Of a DNA stretch of 38,709 bases, positions 9,455 to 18,790 are shown in pieces; positions within the stretch are counted from its first letter, which is position 1; the number at the start of each line of letters is the position of its first letter. The notes under the pieces are model-generated. The model was not told where the DNA came from and made no database searches. It saw only the letters and a program-made list of their open reading frames with translations. This DNA is from Actinomycetes bacterium (GTDB lineage: Bacteria > Actinomycetota > Actinomycetes > Streptosporangiales > Streptosporangiaceae): contig JAJYTW010000014.1 of assembly GCA_021792855.1 (NCBI GenBank), positions 1 through 38,709 on the forward strand, given 5' to 3'. Position numbers and translations under genes: made by a program.

Positions 9455-10534
9455 GTGCCCGGCCTGACCAGCCGCACCCTGCTGTACCTGCTGGCCGGCC
9501 TCGTGCTGGTTGCCTGGGTCGGGCTGATCTGGGGCTGGCCTCGACTGGCGGGCCGGGGCGCCGGGCGGATCGCGCTGCGCGCCACCGCGCTGGCCGTCGC
9601 CCAGGCCACGATGCTGAGCCTGATCCTGGTGGCCGCCAACCGGGCAGGCAACTTCTACTCATCCTGGTCCGACCTGCTCGGCCGGTATTCCGGCGGCGGC
9701 AGGCTGACCGCGCTGCACGAGAGCCGGGCCAGGTCGGCATCGGCGATCACCGTTCTCGGCGCGACCGCCATCCGGGTTCCCGGCCGACCGCGGGACACCG
9801 CGGTCCTTGAGCGGGTGCGGGTGCACGGCCAGATCTCCGGGATCACCATGACCGCCCACGTCTACCTGCCGCCGGGCTACGCGCGAGGCGCCCGGGCCGG
9901 GACCAGGTATCCGGTCGTGGTCGCGATCTCGTCGGCGGCGGGCAGCCGGACCTCGCCCTATGGCAGTGCCCGGCTGGCGGCCAGCGCGACCAGGGAGATC
10001 CTGGCCGGCCGGATGCGGCCCTCGATCCTGGTGACGCTCCGGCCTGGCCCGGGCACCGATCGCGGCTGCGTCAACGTGCCCGGCGGGCCCCAGGCGGCCG
10101 CCTTCCTCACCCAGGACCTGCCGGCCGCGATCAGCACCAGCTACCGGGTCGCGGTGCGGCCCGGCGGTTGGGGGCTGCTCGCCGATGCCTCGGGCGGGTA
10201 CTGCGCGCTGGCGACGACGCTGACCAGCGCGGCGATCTTCGGCGCCGCCGCTCTTCCGCCGGCCGGCTACCAGGCGCCGCCCGGTCCGCCGGTCGTTCCG
10301 CACAGCCCGCAGTTCGCCCGGCAGGACAACCTGCTCTGGCTGGCCAGGCACGATCCGCCGCAGCCGGTGTCGGTGCTGTTCACCGGGACCACCCGGGCGG
10401 CGGCCCCGTTCCTCGCGCTGGCCAGGGCGCCGATGCGCGCGGCATCGACCCCGCTGGCCACCGGGCCGTGGCCGCTGGCGCATGTACTTGACTGGCTCGG
10501 CCGGGCGCTTGGGCCCGGGCAGGCCCGGGCCTAG
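9455..10534 (+). CDS. Membrane-anchored esterase-fold protein, catalytic residues degenerate (paralog of next gene)
   Basis: N-terminal TM segments; VHGQISGITMTAHVYLPPGY; GGPQAAAFLTQDLPAAI aligns with next gene. SD aggagg upstream of GTG 9455. Confidence 0.75.
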   Translation: MPGLTSRTLLYLLAGLVLVAWVGLIWGWPRLAGRGAGRIALRATALAVAQATMLSLILVAANRAGNFYSSWSDLLGRYSGGGRLTALHESRARSASAITVLGATAIRVPGRPRDTAVLERVRVHGQISGITMTAHVYLPPGYARGARAGTRYPVVVAISSAAGSRTSPYGSARLAASATREILAGRMRPSILVTLRPGPGTDRGCVNVPGGPQAAAFLTQDLPAAISTSYRVAVRPGGWGLLADASGGYCALATTLTSAAIFGAAALPPAGYQAPPGPPVVPHSPQFARQDNLLWLARHDPPQPVSVLFTGTTRAAAPFLALARAPMRAASTPLATGPWPLAHVLDWLGRALGPGQARA

Positions 10535-10555
10535 CCGGGCATACAGGGGGGATCG

Positions 10556-11797
10556 ATGGGGCTCACGAGCGGCCTGTTCGGCTGGCTCACGATCATCGCC
10601 GCGGTCGGGTTCGGCGCGCTCACGGTGTGGCTCTGGCCGCGGCTGGCACGCCAGCGCCCGACCCGGATCGCGGCCCGCGCGGGCCTGGTCATCGGCGGCC
10701 AGGCGCTGGTCCTGATCGCCGTGGTGACGCTGCTCAACGACTCGTTCGGATTCTTCGGTAGCTGGTCCGAGCTGCTCGGATCCGGCACCGTTCGGCAGGT
10801 CTGGACGGCCGGCGCGGGGACCGCCGCCAGCCCGGCCAGGCTGGTCACGATCACCGGCAGCAGTATCGGCACGACCTACCTGGGCGGCTCGGCGCTGCAC
10901 CTGTCCGGCGGCCAGCTAGCGACCGGGCCGGGGGCGAGCGCGCTGACCGCACGGGCGGGCGCGGGCAAGGGCGCCGGCGCGAACTCCCCGGCCAGGTCCG
11001 GGGCCGTGCTTCGGATCACTGTGCACGGCCAGTACTCCGGAATCAGCGAGTACGACGAGTACGTCTACCTGCCGCCGCAGTACTTCCAGCCCGCCTACGC
11101 CCGGGCGAGGTTCCCGGTCGTACTGGCCCTCACCGGCTACCCGAACGACACGATCAACCTGATGCACCTGCTGCACCTGCCCGCCATCGCGGCCCGGCTC
11201 ACCGGGGCAGGCCAGATCCGGCCCGCGGTCTACCTGATGTTGAACCCCTCGGTCGCGCTCCCCAGGGACACCGAGTGCACCAACATCCCGGCGGGCCCGC
11301 AGGTCGCGACGTTCTTCGGCCGGGACGTCCCGCTCGCGATCGAGCACGCCTTCCGGGTGCAGAGCGCCCGGTCGGGATGGTCCGTGATCGGCTACTCGAC
11401 CGGCGCGTACTGCGCGGCGAAGCTCGCGATGCTGTACCCGGACCAGTTCGCGGCCGCCGTCGGCATGTCCGGGTACTACACCGCGGCCCGCGATCGCACC
11501 ACCGGGAATCTCTACGGCAGCAGCGTCGCCTACCGCAATGAGAACAACCTCGACTGGCGACTGCGGCACCTGCCCGCGCCGCCGGTGTCCGTGCTGGTCG
11601 CCTCGAGCGCCAGCGGGGAGAAGAACCTGCCGGGCACCCTGGCCTTCCTGCATCTGATTCACCCGCCGATGCGCGGCTTCTCGCTCATCCTGCGGCATGG
11701 CGGGCACAACTACTTCACCTGGCGGCGGGAGCTTCCCCAGGCGCTGCGGTGGCTGAGCCATCTGCTGACGCCCGCCCTGCCCGGCAGCGCCGGGTGA
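10556..11797 (+). CDS. Membrane-anchored esterase/alpha-beta hydrolase (esterase D/Ag85-like fold)
   Basis: N-terminal TM segments; YVYLPPQYFQPAYARARFPVVLALTGY; nucleophile elbow IGYSTGAYCA; C-terminal HGGHNYFTW. Confidence 0.85.
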   Translation: MGLTSGLFGWLTIIAAVGFGALTVWLWPRLARQRPTRIAARAGLVIGGQALVLIAVVTLLNDSFGFFGSWSELLGSGTVRQVWTAGAGTAASPARLVTITGSSIGTTYLGGSALHLSGGQLATGPGASALTARAGAGKGAGANSPARSGAVLRITVHGQYSGISEYDEYVYLPPQYFQPAYARARFPVVLALTGYPNDTINLMHLLHLPAIAARLTGAGQIRPAVYLMLNPSVALPRDTECTNIPAGPQVATFFGRDVPLAIEHAFRVQSARSGWSVIGYSTGAYCAAKLAMLYPDQFAAAVGMSGYYTAARDRTTGNLYGSSVAYRNENNLDWRLRHLPAPPVSVLVASSASGEKNLPGTLAFLHLIHPPMRGFSLILRHGGHNYFTWRRELPQALRWLSHLLTPALPGSAG

Positions 11798-11889
11798 CCG
11801 ACTGACCGTCATTCCGACCGGACGGCGCACCCGGTCCGGACGGCGCGGGCGGCGCGGACAGCACGCCCGGCCCCGGACTGATCCGCCGC

Positions 11890-11934
11890 CAATGGCAGCT
11901 AGTTATACCATTATGTAATGCTATCTAGCCATTG
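11890..11934. promoter_or_regulatory. AT-rich imperfect dyad upstream of beta-propeller gene
   Basis: caatggc (11890-11896) ... gccattg (11928-11934), ctag on both inner flanks, plus inner cattA-tg-Taatg (11909-11920). Confidence 0.5.
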
Positions 11935-11976
11935 TCATTCGCGATCTCCCGCCGATCGCCCCCTGAGGAGCAAGGC

Positions 11977-13218
11977 ATGCTCAAGCACTCGCTCGTCGCT
12001 CTGGCCGGCCTCGCACTCGTCGCGATGGTCCCGGCCGGCGCGCAGGCGGCGGTCGGCGCCGGCCGGACGCCGGACACCGCGCGGAGCCTGACCCCGGCGA
12101 CGCTGTACGTCTACAGCCAGGGAACCGGTTTCGTCCGGCCGGTCCGGGTGGCGACCCGGCGAGTGCTGCCGGCGATCAGGGTGGGACACAATCCCAATGC
12201 CACCGCGAACCCGGGTCCCTACCTGGTGGTCACGCCCAACGACCGGACCGTGTACGTGCTCAATCCCGGCATGGACACGCTCACGGCGATCAGCGCGGCA
12301 ACGAATAAGGTCGAGGCGACGATCGACTTCGGACTCGGCGCGAACCTGGTGTCGGTGGTCATGGCCCCGAACGGCCGTACCGTCTACGTCCTGGGCTACC
12401 AGAGCCCGAGCGGAGTCGGCTTCGTGATCCCGGTGACGACGCGGACCAACCGGGCCAGGAAGCGGATCGCGATCGGCGGCATCGCGTGGTCCATGACCTT
12501 CTCCGCCTCCGGCGGAACCGGTTACGTGCTGGTGGTGCCCGGGCCAGCCAGTCGGGGCTTCGTCGCGCGGCTTGACACCACGACCGACCGGTTCGTCGGA
12601 GCGCCGATCACGGTGGGCTACCAACCGGTCGCCATGGCCATGGCGCCGGGCGGGCACATGCTCTACGTCGTGAACTCGCGCGGCCCGAGAACGGGGATCG
12701 GCAGTGTCACGCCGATCCGTACCGCGACCAACAAGGCCAGCCGGCCGATCAGGGTGGGCTGGACGCCCGGCCCGATCGTGATCACGCCCGACGGGCGGAC
12801 CATCTACGTCGTGGACCGGGGCGGGGTCGGCTCGCACGCCAGCAGCCAGGGCGCCGTCACGCCGATCACGGCCGGCACCGGCCGGGCCGGCCGCCCAATC
12901 ATGGTCGGCACCATGCCCGACGCGGTGACTATCACCCCGAACGGGCGGACCGTGTACGTCCTGAACCAGTACGGGTCACGGCTGTACCGCGGCACCGTGA
13001 CCCCGATCACGGTCGCCGGCAACCGCGCTGGCCGGAAGATCCCGGTAGGTATCAGCCCGGTCGCGATGGTGCTCGCCCCGGGCGGCGGGACCCTGCTGGT
13101 CGCCAACTCCGGGTCGGGCACGGTCACCCCGATCACCGTCGCGACCGGCCGGGCAGGCCGCCCGATCAGGACGGGCAGGGTGTTCTCGGTGCCGAGCGCC
13201 CTCGCCATTACCCGGTAG
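11977..13218 (+). CDS. Secreted YVTN-family beta-propeller repeat protein
   Basis: Signal peptide MLKHSLVALAGLALVAMVPAGAQAA; repeated blades such as VTPITVATGRAGRPIRTG, PNGRTVYVLN, PDGRTIYVVD. SD gaggag upstream of ATG 11977. Confidence 0.88.
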   Translation: MLKHSLVALAGLALVAMVPAGAQAAVGAGRTPDTARSLTPATLYVYSQGTGFVRPVRVATRRVLPAIRVGHNPNATANPGPYLVVTPNDRTVYVLNPGMDTLTAISAATNKVEATIDFGLGANLVSVVMAPNGRTVYVLGYQSPSGVGFVIPVTTRTNRARKRIAIGGIAWSMTFSASGGTGYVLVVPGPASRGFVARLDTTTDRFVGAPITVGYQPVAMAMAPGGHMLYVVNSRGPRTGIGSVTPIRTATNKASRPIRVGWTPGPIVITPDGRTIYVVDRGGVGSHASSQGAVTPITAGTGRAGRPIMVGTMPDAVTITPNGRTVYVLNQYGSRLYRGTVTPITVAGNRAGRKIPVGISPVAMVLAPGGGTLLVANSGSGTVTPITVATGRAGRPIRTGRVFSVPSALAITR

Positions 13219-13222
13219 CGGG

Positions 13223-14644
13223 CTAGCGGCCGCCGGTCAGTTCGTCCCCGGCGGCGGCAAGCTCGTCCCACAGGTAGGCGGCGGACTCGGCGCCCTTGAG
13301 CAGCAGGGCGGCGTCGACCCGCTCGTTCGGGGCGTGAATCTGGTCCTCGTCCAGGCCGACCCCGATGAATACCAGCGGAGCGCCGAGGATGTCGGTGAGA
13401 TCGGCCTCGGGCCCGCTGCCGCCTTCCCTGGTGAAGAGCACCTCGCGGCCGAAGGCCCGCTCCATCGCGCGCCGTCCGGCGGCGACGGCGGGCGAGTCGA
13501 TCGGCGAGAACGAGGGCCGCACGCCTGGCCCGTCCACGGTGACGATGACCTCGACCCCGGCCGGGCCGCGCCGCGCGACGTAATCCCTGAGCATCCCGGC
13601 CACGTCGGCCGGGTCCTGGTCGGCGACCACCCGGAAGGACAGCTTCGCGTGCGCCTCGCGGGGCACGATGGTCTTGCCGCCGGGCCCGGTGTGCCCGCCC
13701 CACATGCCGTTGATCTCGGCGGTCGGCCTGGCCCACAGCCGCTCGATGGTGCTGTAGCCGGCCTCGCCGAACGCGGCGCCGCTGTTGCCCGCGGTGGCCA
13801 GCCACGCCTTCTCGTCGAACGGCAGCCGGGCGAACAACTCGCGCTCGGCGTCGGTCAGCGGGCGGACCTTGTCGTAGAACCCGGGCAGCGTCACCCGGCC
13901 GTCGGCATCGTGCAGGCCGGCCAGCAGGTCGGCGAGCGCGTGCAGCGGGTTCGGCACGGCGCCGCCGAACGAGCCGGAATGCAGATCGCGCTCCGGTCCG
14001 TACACATCGATCTGAGCGTCGACCACGCCGCGCATGCCGGTGCACATCGACGGCACGTCGGCCGCCCACATCGAGGTGTCGGTGACCACGATCACGTCGC
14101 AGGCCAGCCGGTCGCGCTCGCGCCGCAGCAGGTCGGCGAAGTGCGGCGAGCCGGATTCCTCCTCGCCCTCGACGATCATCTTCAGCGTGACCGGCGGGGC
14201 GCTCGCGTCGTGGCTGGCCAGCCAGGCCCCGATGCCTAGGGCGTGGAACAGCACCTGGCCCTTGTCGTCTGAGGCGCCTCGGGCAAGGATGAGGCCATCC
14301 CGCTCGGCGGGCTCGAACGGCGGCGAGTCCCACTCATCCAGCGGCTCGACCGGCTGCACGTCGTGGTGGCCGTAGATCAGCACGACCGGCGCGCCGGGGT
14401 CGGCGGCGGGCCACTCCGCGTAGACGGCGGGCAGACCGGGCTCGGCTCCGCTGCCGGTCTCCCAGACCTCGGTGACCGGGAACCCGGTCCCGGACAGGTG
14501 CCCGGCGAGCCACTGCGCCGACCGGCGCACGTCACCCGCGCGGGCCGGGTCCGCCGAGATCGACGGAATGGTCAGCCACTGCTTCAGCGCGTCATAGAAC
14601 TCGCGGGCGTGATCATCGATGTAAGACCGGACGTCGGACTGCAT
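13223..14644 (-). CDS. M20/M25/M40 family dipeptidase
   Basis: VVLIYGHHDVQPVEPLDEWDSPPFEP; GASDDKGQVLFH; VEGEEESGSPHF; HSGSFGGAVPNP. Start at ATG 14644 (MQSDVRSYID). Confidence 0.92.
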   Translation of the reverse strand: MQSDVRSYIDDHAREFYDALKQWLTIPSISADPARAGDVRRSAQWLAGHLSGTGFPVTEVWETGSGAEPGLPAVYAEWPAADPGAPVVLIYGHHDVQPVEPLDEWDSPPFEPAERDGLILARGASDDKGQVLFHALGIGAWLASHDASAPPVTLKMIVEGEEESGSPHFADLLRRERDRLACDVIVVTDTSMWAADVPSMCTGMRGVVDAQIDVYGPERDLHSGSFGGAVPNPLHALADLLAGLHDADGRVTLPGFYDKVRPLTDAERELFARLPFDEKAWLATAGNSGAAFGEAGYSTIERLWARPTAEINGMWGGHTGPGGKTIVPREAHAKLSFRVVADQDPADVAGMLRDYVARRGPAGVEVIVTVDGPGVRPSFSPIDSPAVAAGRRAMERAFGREVLFTREGGSGPEADLTDILGAPLVFIGVGLDEDQIHAPNERVDAALLLKGAESAAYLWDELAAAGDELTGGR

Positions 14645-14869
14645 GGCGCGTTCTGCCTTTGCCTGAGTGCGTGTTGCGGGACGGCTGTGGCCGCTGATTC
14701 TCCGACGTACTCTAGACCGCCGTCCCGGGCGGGGATGACGTGAACGGGGCCGACGTACCACGCGCTAGGCCCATGATCGCGCCCGGAATGCCCGGTATGC
14801 GAGGCCACAACGGGTGGTATGTCACCGGAGCGCGCCCCGAGAGGCCGGTGCCGCTGCCAGACTGAGCCG

Positions 14870-15271
14870 ATGGCAGCCAACCTGGACGATCTCATCGACG
14901 CGATGCCGCTGGCCCGCGATCTGGGCATCGTGCTCGACCAGGCGGGCCCGGAACTGGTCGTGGCCCGGCTCACCTGGGCGCCCCGGCTGTGCACGGCCGA
15001 CGGGATCCTGCACGGTGGTGCGCTGATGACCCTGGCCGACACGGCCGGTGCCCTGGTCGCCTACCTGGGGCTGCCGAGCGGCGCGACGACCGCGACGATG
15101 ACGTCGACCACCCATCTGCTCAGGCCGGTCCGCGCCGGGACGGTTCGCGCGGACGCGGTGCCGCTGCACCGGGGCCGCACCGTGGTGATGGTGCAGACGA
15201 CTGTCACCGCCGCCGACGGCCATCTCGTGGCTCAGGTCACCCAGACCCAGGCGGTTCGACAGCCCCGCTAG
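14870..15271 (+). CDS. PaaI-type hotdog-fold thioesterase
   Basis: CTADGILHGGALMTLADTAGALVAYLGLPSGATTATMTSTTHLLRPVRAG. ATG 14870 preceded by cagact-N6. Confidence 0.88.
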   Translation: MAANLDDLIDAMPLARDLGIVLDQAGPELVVARLTWAPRLCTADGILHGGALMTLADTAGALVAYLGLPSGATTATMTSTTHLLRPVRAGTVRADAVPLHRGRTVVMVQTTVTAADGHLVAQVTQTQAVRQPR

Positions 15272-15286
15272 CGGCCCGGTGCCAGC

Positions 15287-15327
15287 GGCCAGCGGGCCAC
15301 CCGGCCAGCGGGCCACCCGGCCAGCGG
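15287..15327. repeat. 16-bp tandem repeat ggccagcgggccaccc (2.5 copies) between convergent genes
   Basis: Copies at 15287-15302 and 15303-15318, partial at 15319-15327. Confidence 0.85.
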
Positions 15328-15334
15328 CGGCCAC

Positions 15335-18300
15335 TCACTGCTCGGCCGGTATCTCGCTGATCAGCGCGGCGAGGCCAGCAGCGTCCAGCAGGTCGGCCGG
15401 GCGAACGGTCCGGTCCTCGCGCACGTAGTAGAACGCGGCCCGCACCTGTTCCACCGGCACACCGGCCAGGGCCGCCCAGGCCAGCCGGTACGCCGCCAGC
15501 TGGATCGCGACGGCCCGCTGCTCGGCGGCGGCGCCGGGCGGACGGCCGGTCTTCCAGTCCACGACGTCGAAGCCCCCCAGCGGGGAGTCGGCGAACACCG
15601 CGTCGATCCGGCCGCGGACCAGGCGATCGCCCACCCTGGTCTCGAACGGCACCTCGACCTGCACCGGCAGCCGCTGCCCCCAGGCACCCGACTCGAACGC
15701 CGCCTTGAGTTCGGCCAGGTCGGCGTCGTCGGCCACCAGGTCAGCGTCGCCGGCGCCGGCCAGATCATCGGGATCGATCAGCCGCATGGGGCCGAAGCGC
15801 TCCTCCAGCCAGCGATGGAAGGCGGTGCCCCGCTCGGCCCGGGGGGCAGGCGGGCGTGGCATCGGACGCCGGATGGACGCGGCCAGGGCAGCCGGATCCC
15901 TGGCCATCGCGACCAGGGCGGACACCGCGATCCGCTGCGGCAGGCGAACGGGGATCGCACCATCGGACCGGCGTTTCGCCCGTTCGGCGAGTAGCAGGTC
16001 GGTATCGGCCGCCCAGCCGGCGACCATCGCGGCATACTGCTCGGGCACGCCGTCCGGAACCCGATCACCGCCTCGGTCCCCGGCAGCCTGAGGATCCGCG
16101 GCCGCACGCACCAGATCCGCGGCCTCCCGCACGGCCCGCAGCCGTTCGGCCGCCGGCGCCTCGAAGTCAGGCCAGGACGCGGTCAGCGGTACCGCGAGCA
16201 CCGGATTGACCGCGCCGTCCTCCGGCGGATCAGCCCACGCCGCGACCTGCCCGCCGCCCGCCTCGCAGACGCCCCGCACCTCGGTCAGGAAGGCCGACGG
16301 CCCGAGCGGTGACTTGCCCCGACCCCACCAGTAGCCGCTGCAGCCCAGCCAGTAGGCGGCCCGGGTGACTGCCACGTAGGCCAGCCGTCGTTCCTCGGCT
16401 AGCTGACGATCGGCGCAGGCCTGCTTGAAGGCGTCCAGCGAAGCCTTATCCAGCCCGGCGAGGCCCGGCAGATCGGCCGCGTCGCCGCGAAGCCAGAACG
16501 GCACCAGCCGGGGATTGTCCGTCCACCGACTGGACAGCCGCGGCCGGGCCGGGAAGATCTGCGACTTGGGCCCGGCGGACAGCCCGGGCACGAAGACGGC
16601 AGCCCACTGCAGTCCCTTCGCCGAATGCACGGTCGCCAGCTTGACCGAGTCGGTGTCGCTGACCTGACCGGCCTCCAGCCCGAACTCCTCGGCCTCGGCG
16701 GCGGTCAGGTAGGCGAGGAACGCCCCGAGGGTGGGTTCCTGAGCGTCCCCCGCGAACGCCGCCGCGGCGTCGGCAAACGCATCCAGGTCGGCGCGGCCGG
16801 TAACCGGATCGGTGCCCGGCCGGATCGCGACCTCCACGTCCAGGCCGAGCGTCCGTTCTACCTCTACGACGAGTTCCGGCAGCGGTCGCCCGGCGTGGCG
16901 GCGAAGCTGCCGAAGCTCGCCGGCCAGCGCACTGAGCCGCGCGTATCCCTCCGGGGAGTAGGCCGAGGATCTGCCGAGGTCATCCAGGGCCTCGACCAGG
17001 CTGCCGGTCTCGGCGGTGAAGTCGGCCACTGCCGAGGCCAGGAAGTCCGGATTCTCGGCTGGCACTCCTGCCGCCGGATCGCTCTGGCCGGTCTCGTCCC
17101 TGGCAAGCTCCCTGGCGCGGGCGCCGAGCGCGACCAGATCCCGCGGGCCGATCCGCCACCTGGCCGAGGTCAGGATCCGAGCCAGGGCATCCGAGGCGGA
17201 CGGGCTATGCAGCACCCGCAGCGTCGCGACTATGTCGGCCACCTCGGGAACTGTCAGCAGGCCACCCAGGCCGACCACCTCGACCGGGATCCCGGCATGC
17301 TCAAGAGCGGCCCGCAGGTCGGCGAACTGCGCGCGCTTACGGCACAGCACCGCGATGTCCGACGGCCGGACCGTGTCCGGCCGCCCGTCGGGCCAGGGCC
17401 GGCCGTCCGGGGCAAGGCCGGGCTCGAGGCTGAGCAGGCCGCGGATCTGCCCGGCTATCCAGCGAGCCTCGTCGGCGCTGGTCTCAAGCAGGGCGCAGGT
17501 CACCTCGCCGCGGTCGGACCGGCCGGGCGGGGCGACCAGCCTCGGCACCTCGGGAGCGATCAGCCGCAGGTCACGCTGCACGGCCGCGGCCGCATCGAGA
17601 ACCCGGCCGGTGTTGCGGAAGCTCGTGGACAGCAGCCGGACCTCGGCAGCCGGCCGGTCAGCGCCCGGAGGGCCAGAACCCGCCAGGGTGGCCGGCGGGA
17701 AGTGATCGGCGAACCGCTTCATGTTGCCCGCGCTTGCCCCGCGCCAGCCGTAGATCGACTGGCACGGGTCGCCGACGGCGGTAACCGGGTGCCCGCCGGC
17801 GAACAGCGCCCGCAGCAACTCAAGCTGCGCATGGCTGGTGTCCTGGAACTCATCGAGCAGCACGACCTGGTACCTGGCCCGCTCCACCGCCCCGACCTCG
17901 GGGTGCCGGACGGCGATCCTGGCGGCGATAGCCATCTGATCGGCGTAGTCGATCTCCTCGCGGGACGCCTTCGCGACCGCGTACTGGCGGATCAGCGGGA
18001 CCAGTTGCGCTCGCACCCGCTGGGTCTTCAGTACCGCGCTCGCCTGCTTGCGCTTGGCCTCGGGCAGGTCCGCCAACCGCCGGTCCAGCCACTGTCCCGC
18101 GTCCAGCAGATCCGCCGGGGACCGCAGGTGCTCGGCAAGCTCGCCTGCCAGGTCGAGCACCGCCGCGGTCACCGTCAGCGGGGACCATCCGACCGCGTCC
18201 ATCGGGCCGTCATAGCCGCTGACTACCTTGGCCGCCAACTGCCAGGCGACGGCCGGGGTGATCAGGCGCATGGTCGGCTCAAGCGCCTCCCGGAGCGCGT

Positions 18301-18790
18301 GGTCGGCGATCAGCCGCCCGGCATAGGAGTGATAGGTCGAGACAACCGGCTCACCGGCCGGGTCTCCGGCAGCAGCCTCCCCCGGCCAGGACCGGTCCGT
18401 GCTGGCCGTGCTGGACGTGCTGGCCGTACTGGCCTGGCCGGCGGAACTCAGGCCCGCACGGTACAGCCGGTCCAGGCGACTGCGGACCCGGCTCGCCAGT
18501 TCGGCGGCTGCCTTCCTGGTGAAGGTGAGGCCAAGGACGCGCTCCGGGCGGACGTAGCCGTTGGCTACCAGCCAGACCAGCCTGGCCGCCATCGTCTCGC
18601 TCTTGCCGGAGCCCGCTCCGGCGATCACCGCCATCGGCGCCAGCGGCGCGCTGATCACCGCCGCCTGCTCCGGCGTCGGCTCGTCAATTCCGAGCAGCCG
18701 GGCGAGCTGAGCCGGGCTGAACCTGGGCGGCTGCCCGCCGGGCCAGCCGACGGCGGGCCGGGGCCGAGCGGATCGGTAATCGGCGGTCAC
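15335..18790 (-). CDS. adnB: UvrD-like helicase-nuclease, AdnB-type subunit
   Basis: MAVIAGAGSGKSETMAARLVWLV Walker A; LLDEFQDTSHAQ; C-terminal RecB-like nuclease GGFDVVDWKTGRPPG...QLAAYRLAW. Start overlaps the adnA stop (GTGA). Confidence 0.85.
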   Translation of the reverse strand: MTADYRSARPRPAVGWPGGQPPRFSPAQLARLLGIDEPTPEQAAVISAPLAPMAVIAGAGSGKSETMAARLVWLVANGYVRPERVLGLTFTRKAAAELASRVRSRLDRLYRAGLSSAGQASTASTSSTASTDRSWPGEAAAGDPAGEPVVSTYHSYAGRLIADHALREALEPTMRLITPAVAWQLAAKVVSGYDGPMDAVGWSPLTVTAAVLDLAGELAEHLRSPADLLDAGQWLDRRLADLPEAKRKQASAVLKTQRVRAQLVPLIRQYAVAKASREEIDYADQMAIAARIAVRHPEVGAVERARYQVVLLDEFQDTSHAQLELLRALFAGGHPVTAVGDPCQSIYGWRGASAGNMKRFADHFPPATLAGSGPPGADRPAAEVRLLSTSFRNTGRVLDAAAAVQRDLRLIAPEVPRLVAPPGRSDRGEVTCALLETSADEARWIAGQIRGLLSLEPGLAPDGRPWPDGRPDTVRPSDIAVLCRKRAQFADLRAALEHAGIPVEVVGLGGLLTVPEVADIVATLRVLHSPSASDALARILTSARWRIGPRDLVALGARARELARDETGQSDPAAGVPAENPDFLASAVADFTAETGSLVEALDDLGRSSAYSPEGYARLSALAGELRQLRRHAGRPLPELVVEVERTLGLDVEVAIRPGTDPVTGRADLDAFADAAAAFAGDAQEPTLGAFLAYLTAAEAEEFGLEAGQVSDTDSVKLATVHSAKGLQWAAVFVPGLSAGPKSQIFPARPRLSSRWTDNPRLVPFWLRGDAADLPGLAGLDKASLDAFKQACADRQLAEERRLAYVAVTRAAYWLGCSGYWWGRGKSPLGPSAFLTEVRGVCEAGGGQVAAWADPPEDGAVNPVLAVPLTASWPDFEAPAAERLRAVREAADLVRAAADPQAAGDRGGDRVPDGVPEQYAAMVAGWAADTDLLLAERAKRRSDGAIPVRLPQRIAVSALVAMARDPAALAASIRRPMPRPPAPRAERGTAFHRWLEERFGPMRLIDPDDLAGAGDADLVADDADLAELKAAFESGAWGQRLPVQVEVPFETRVGDRLVRGRIDAVFADSPLGGFDVVDWKTGRPPGAAAEQRAVAIQLAAYRLAWAALAGVPVEQVRAAFYYVREDRTVRPADLLDAAGLAALISEIPAEQ

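Noticed and set aside
18395-18435. Short gtgctggcc-like repeat within adnB
   Set aside because: Encodes a Ser/Thr/Ala linker (STASTSSTAST) in frame; treated as low-complexity coding rather than a regulatory array.
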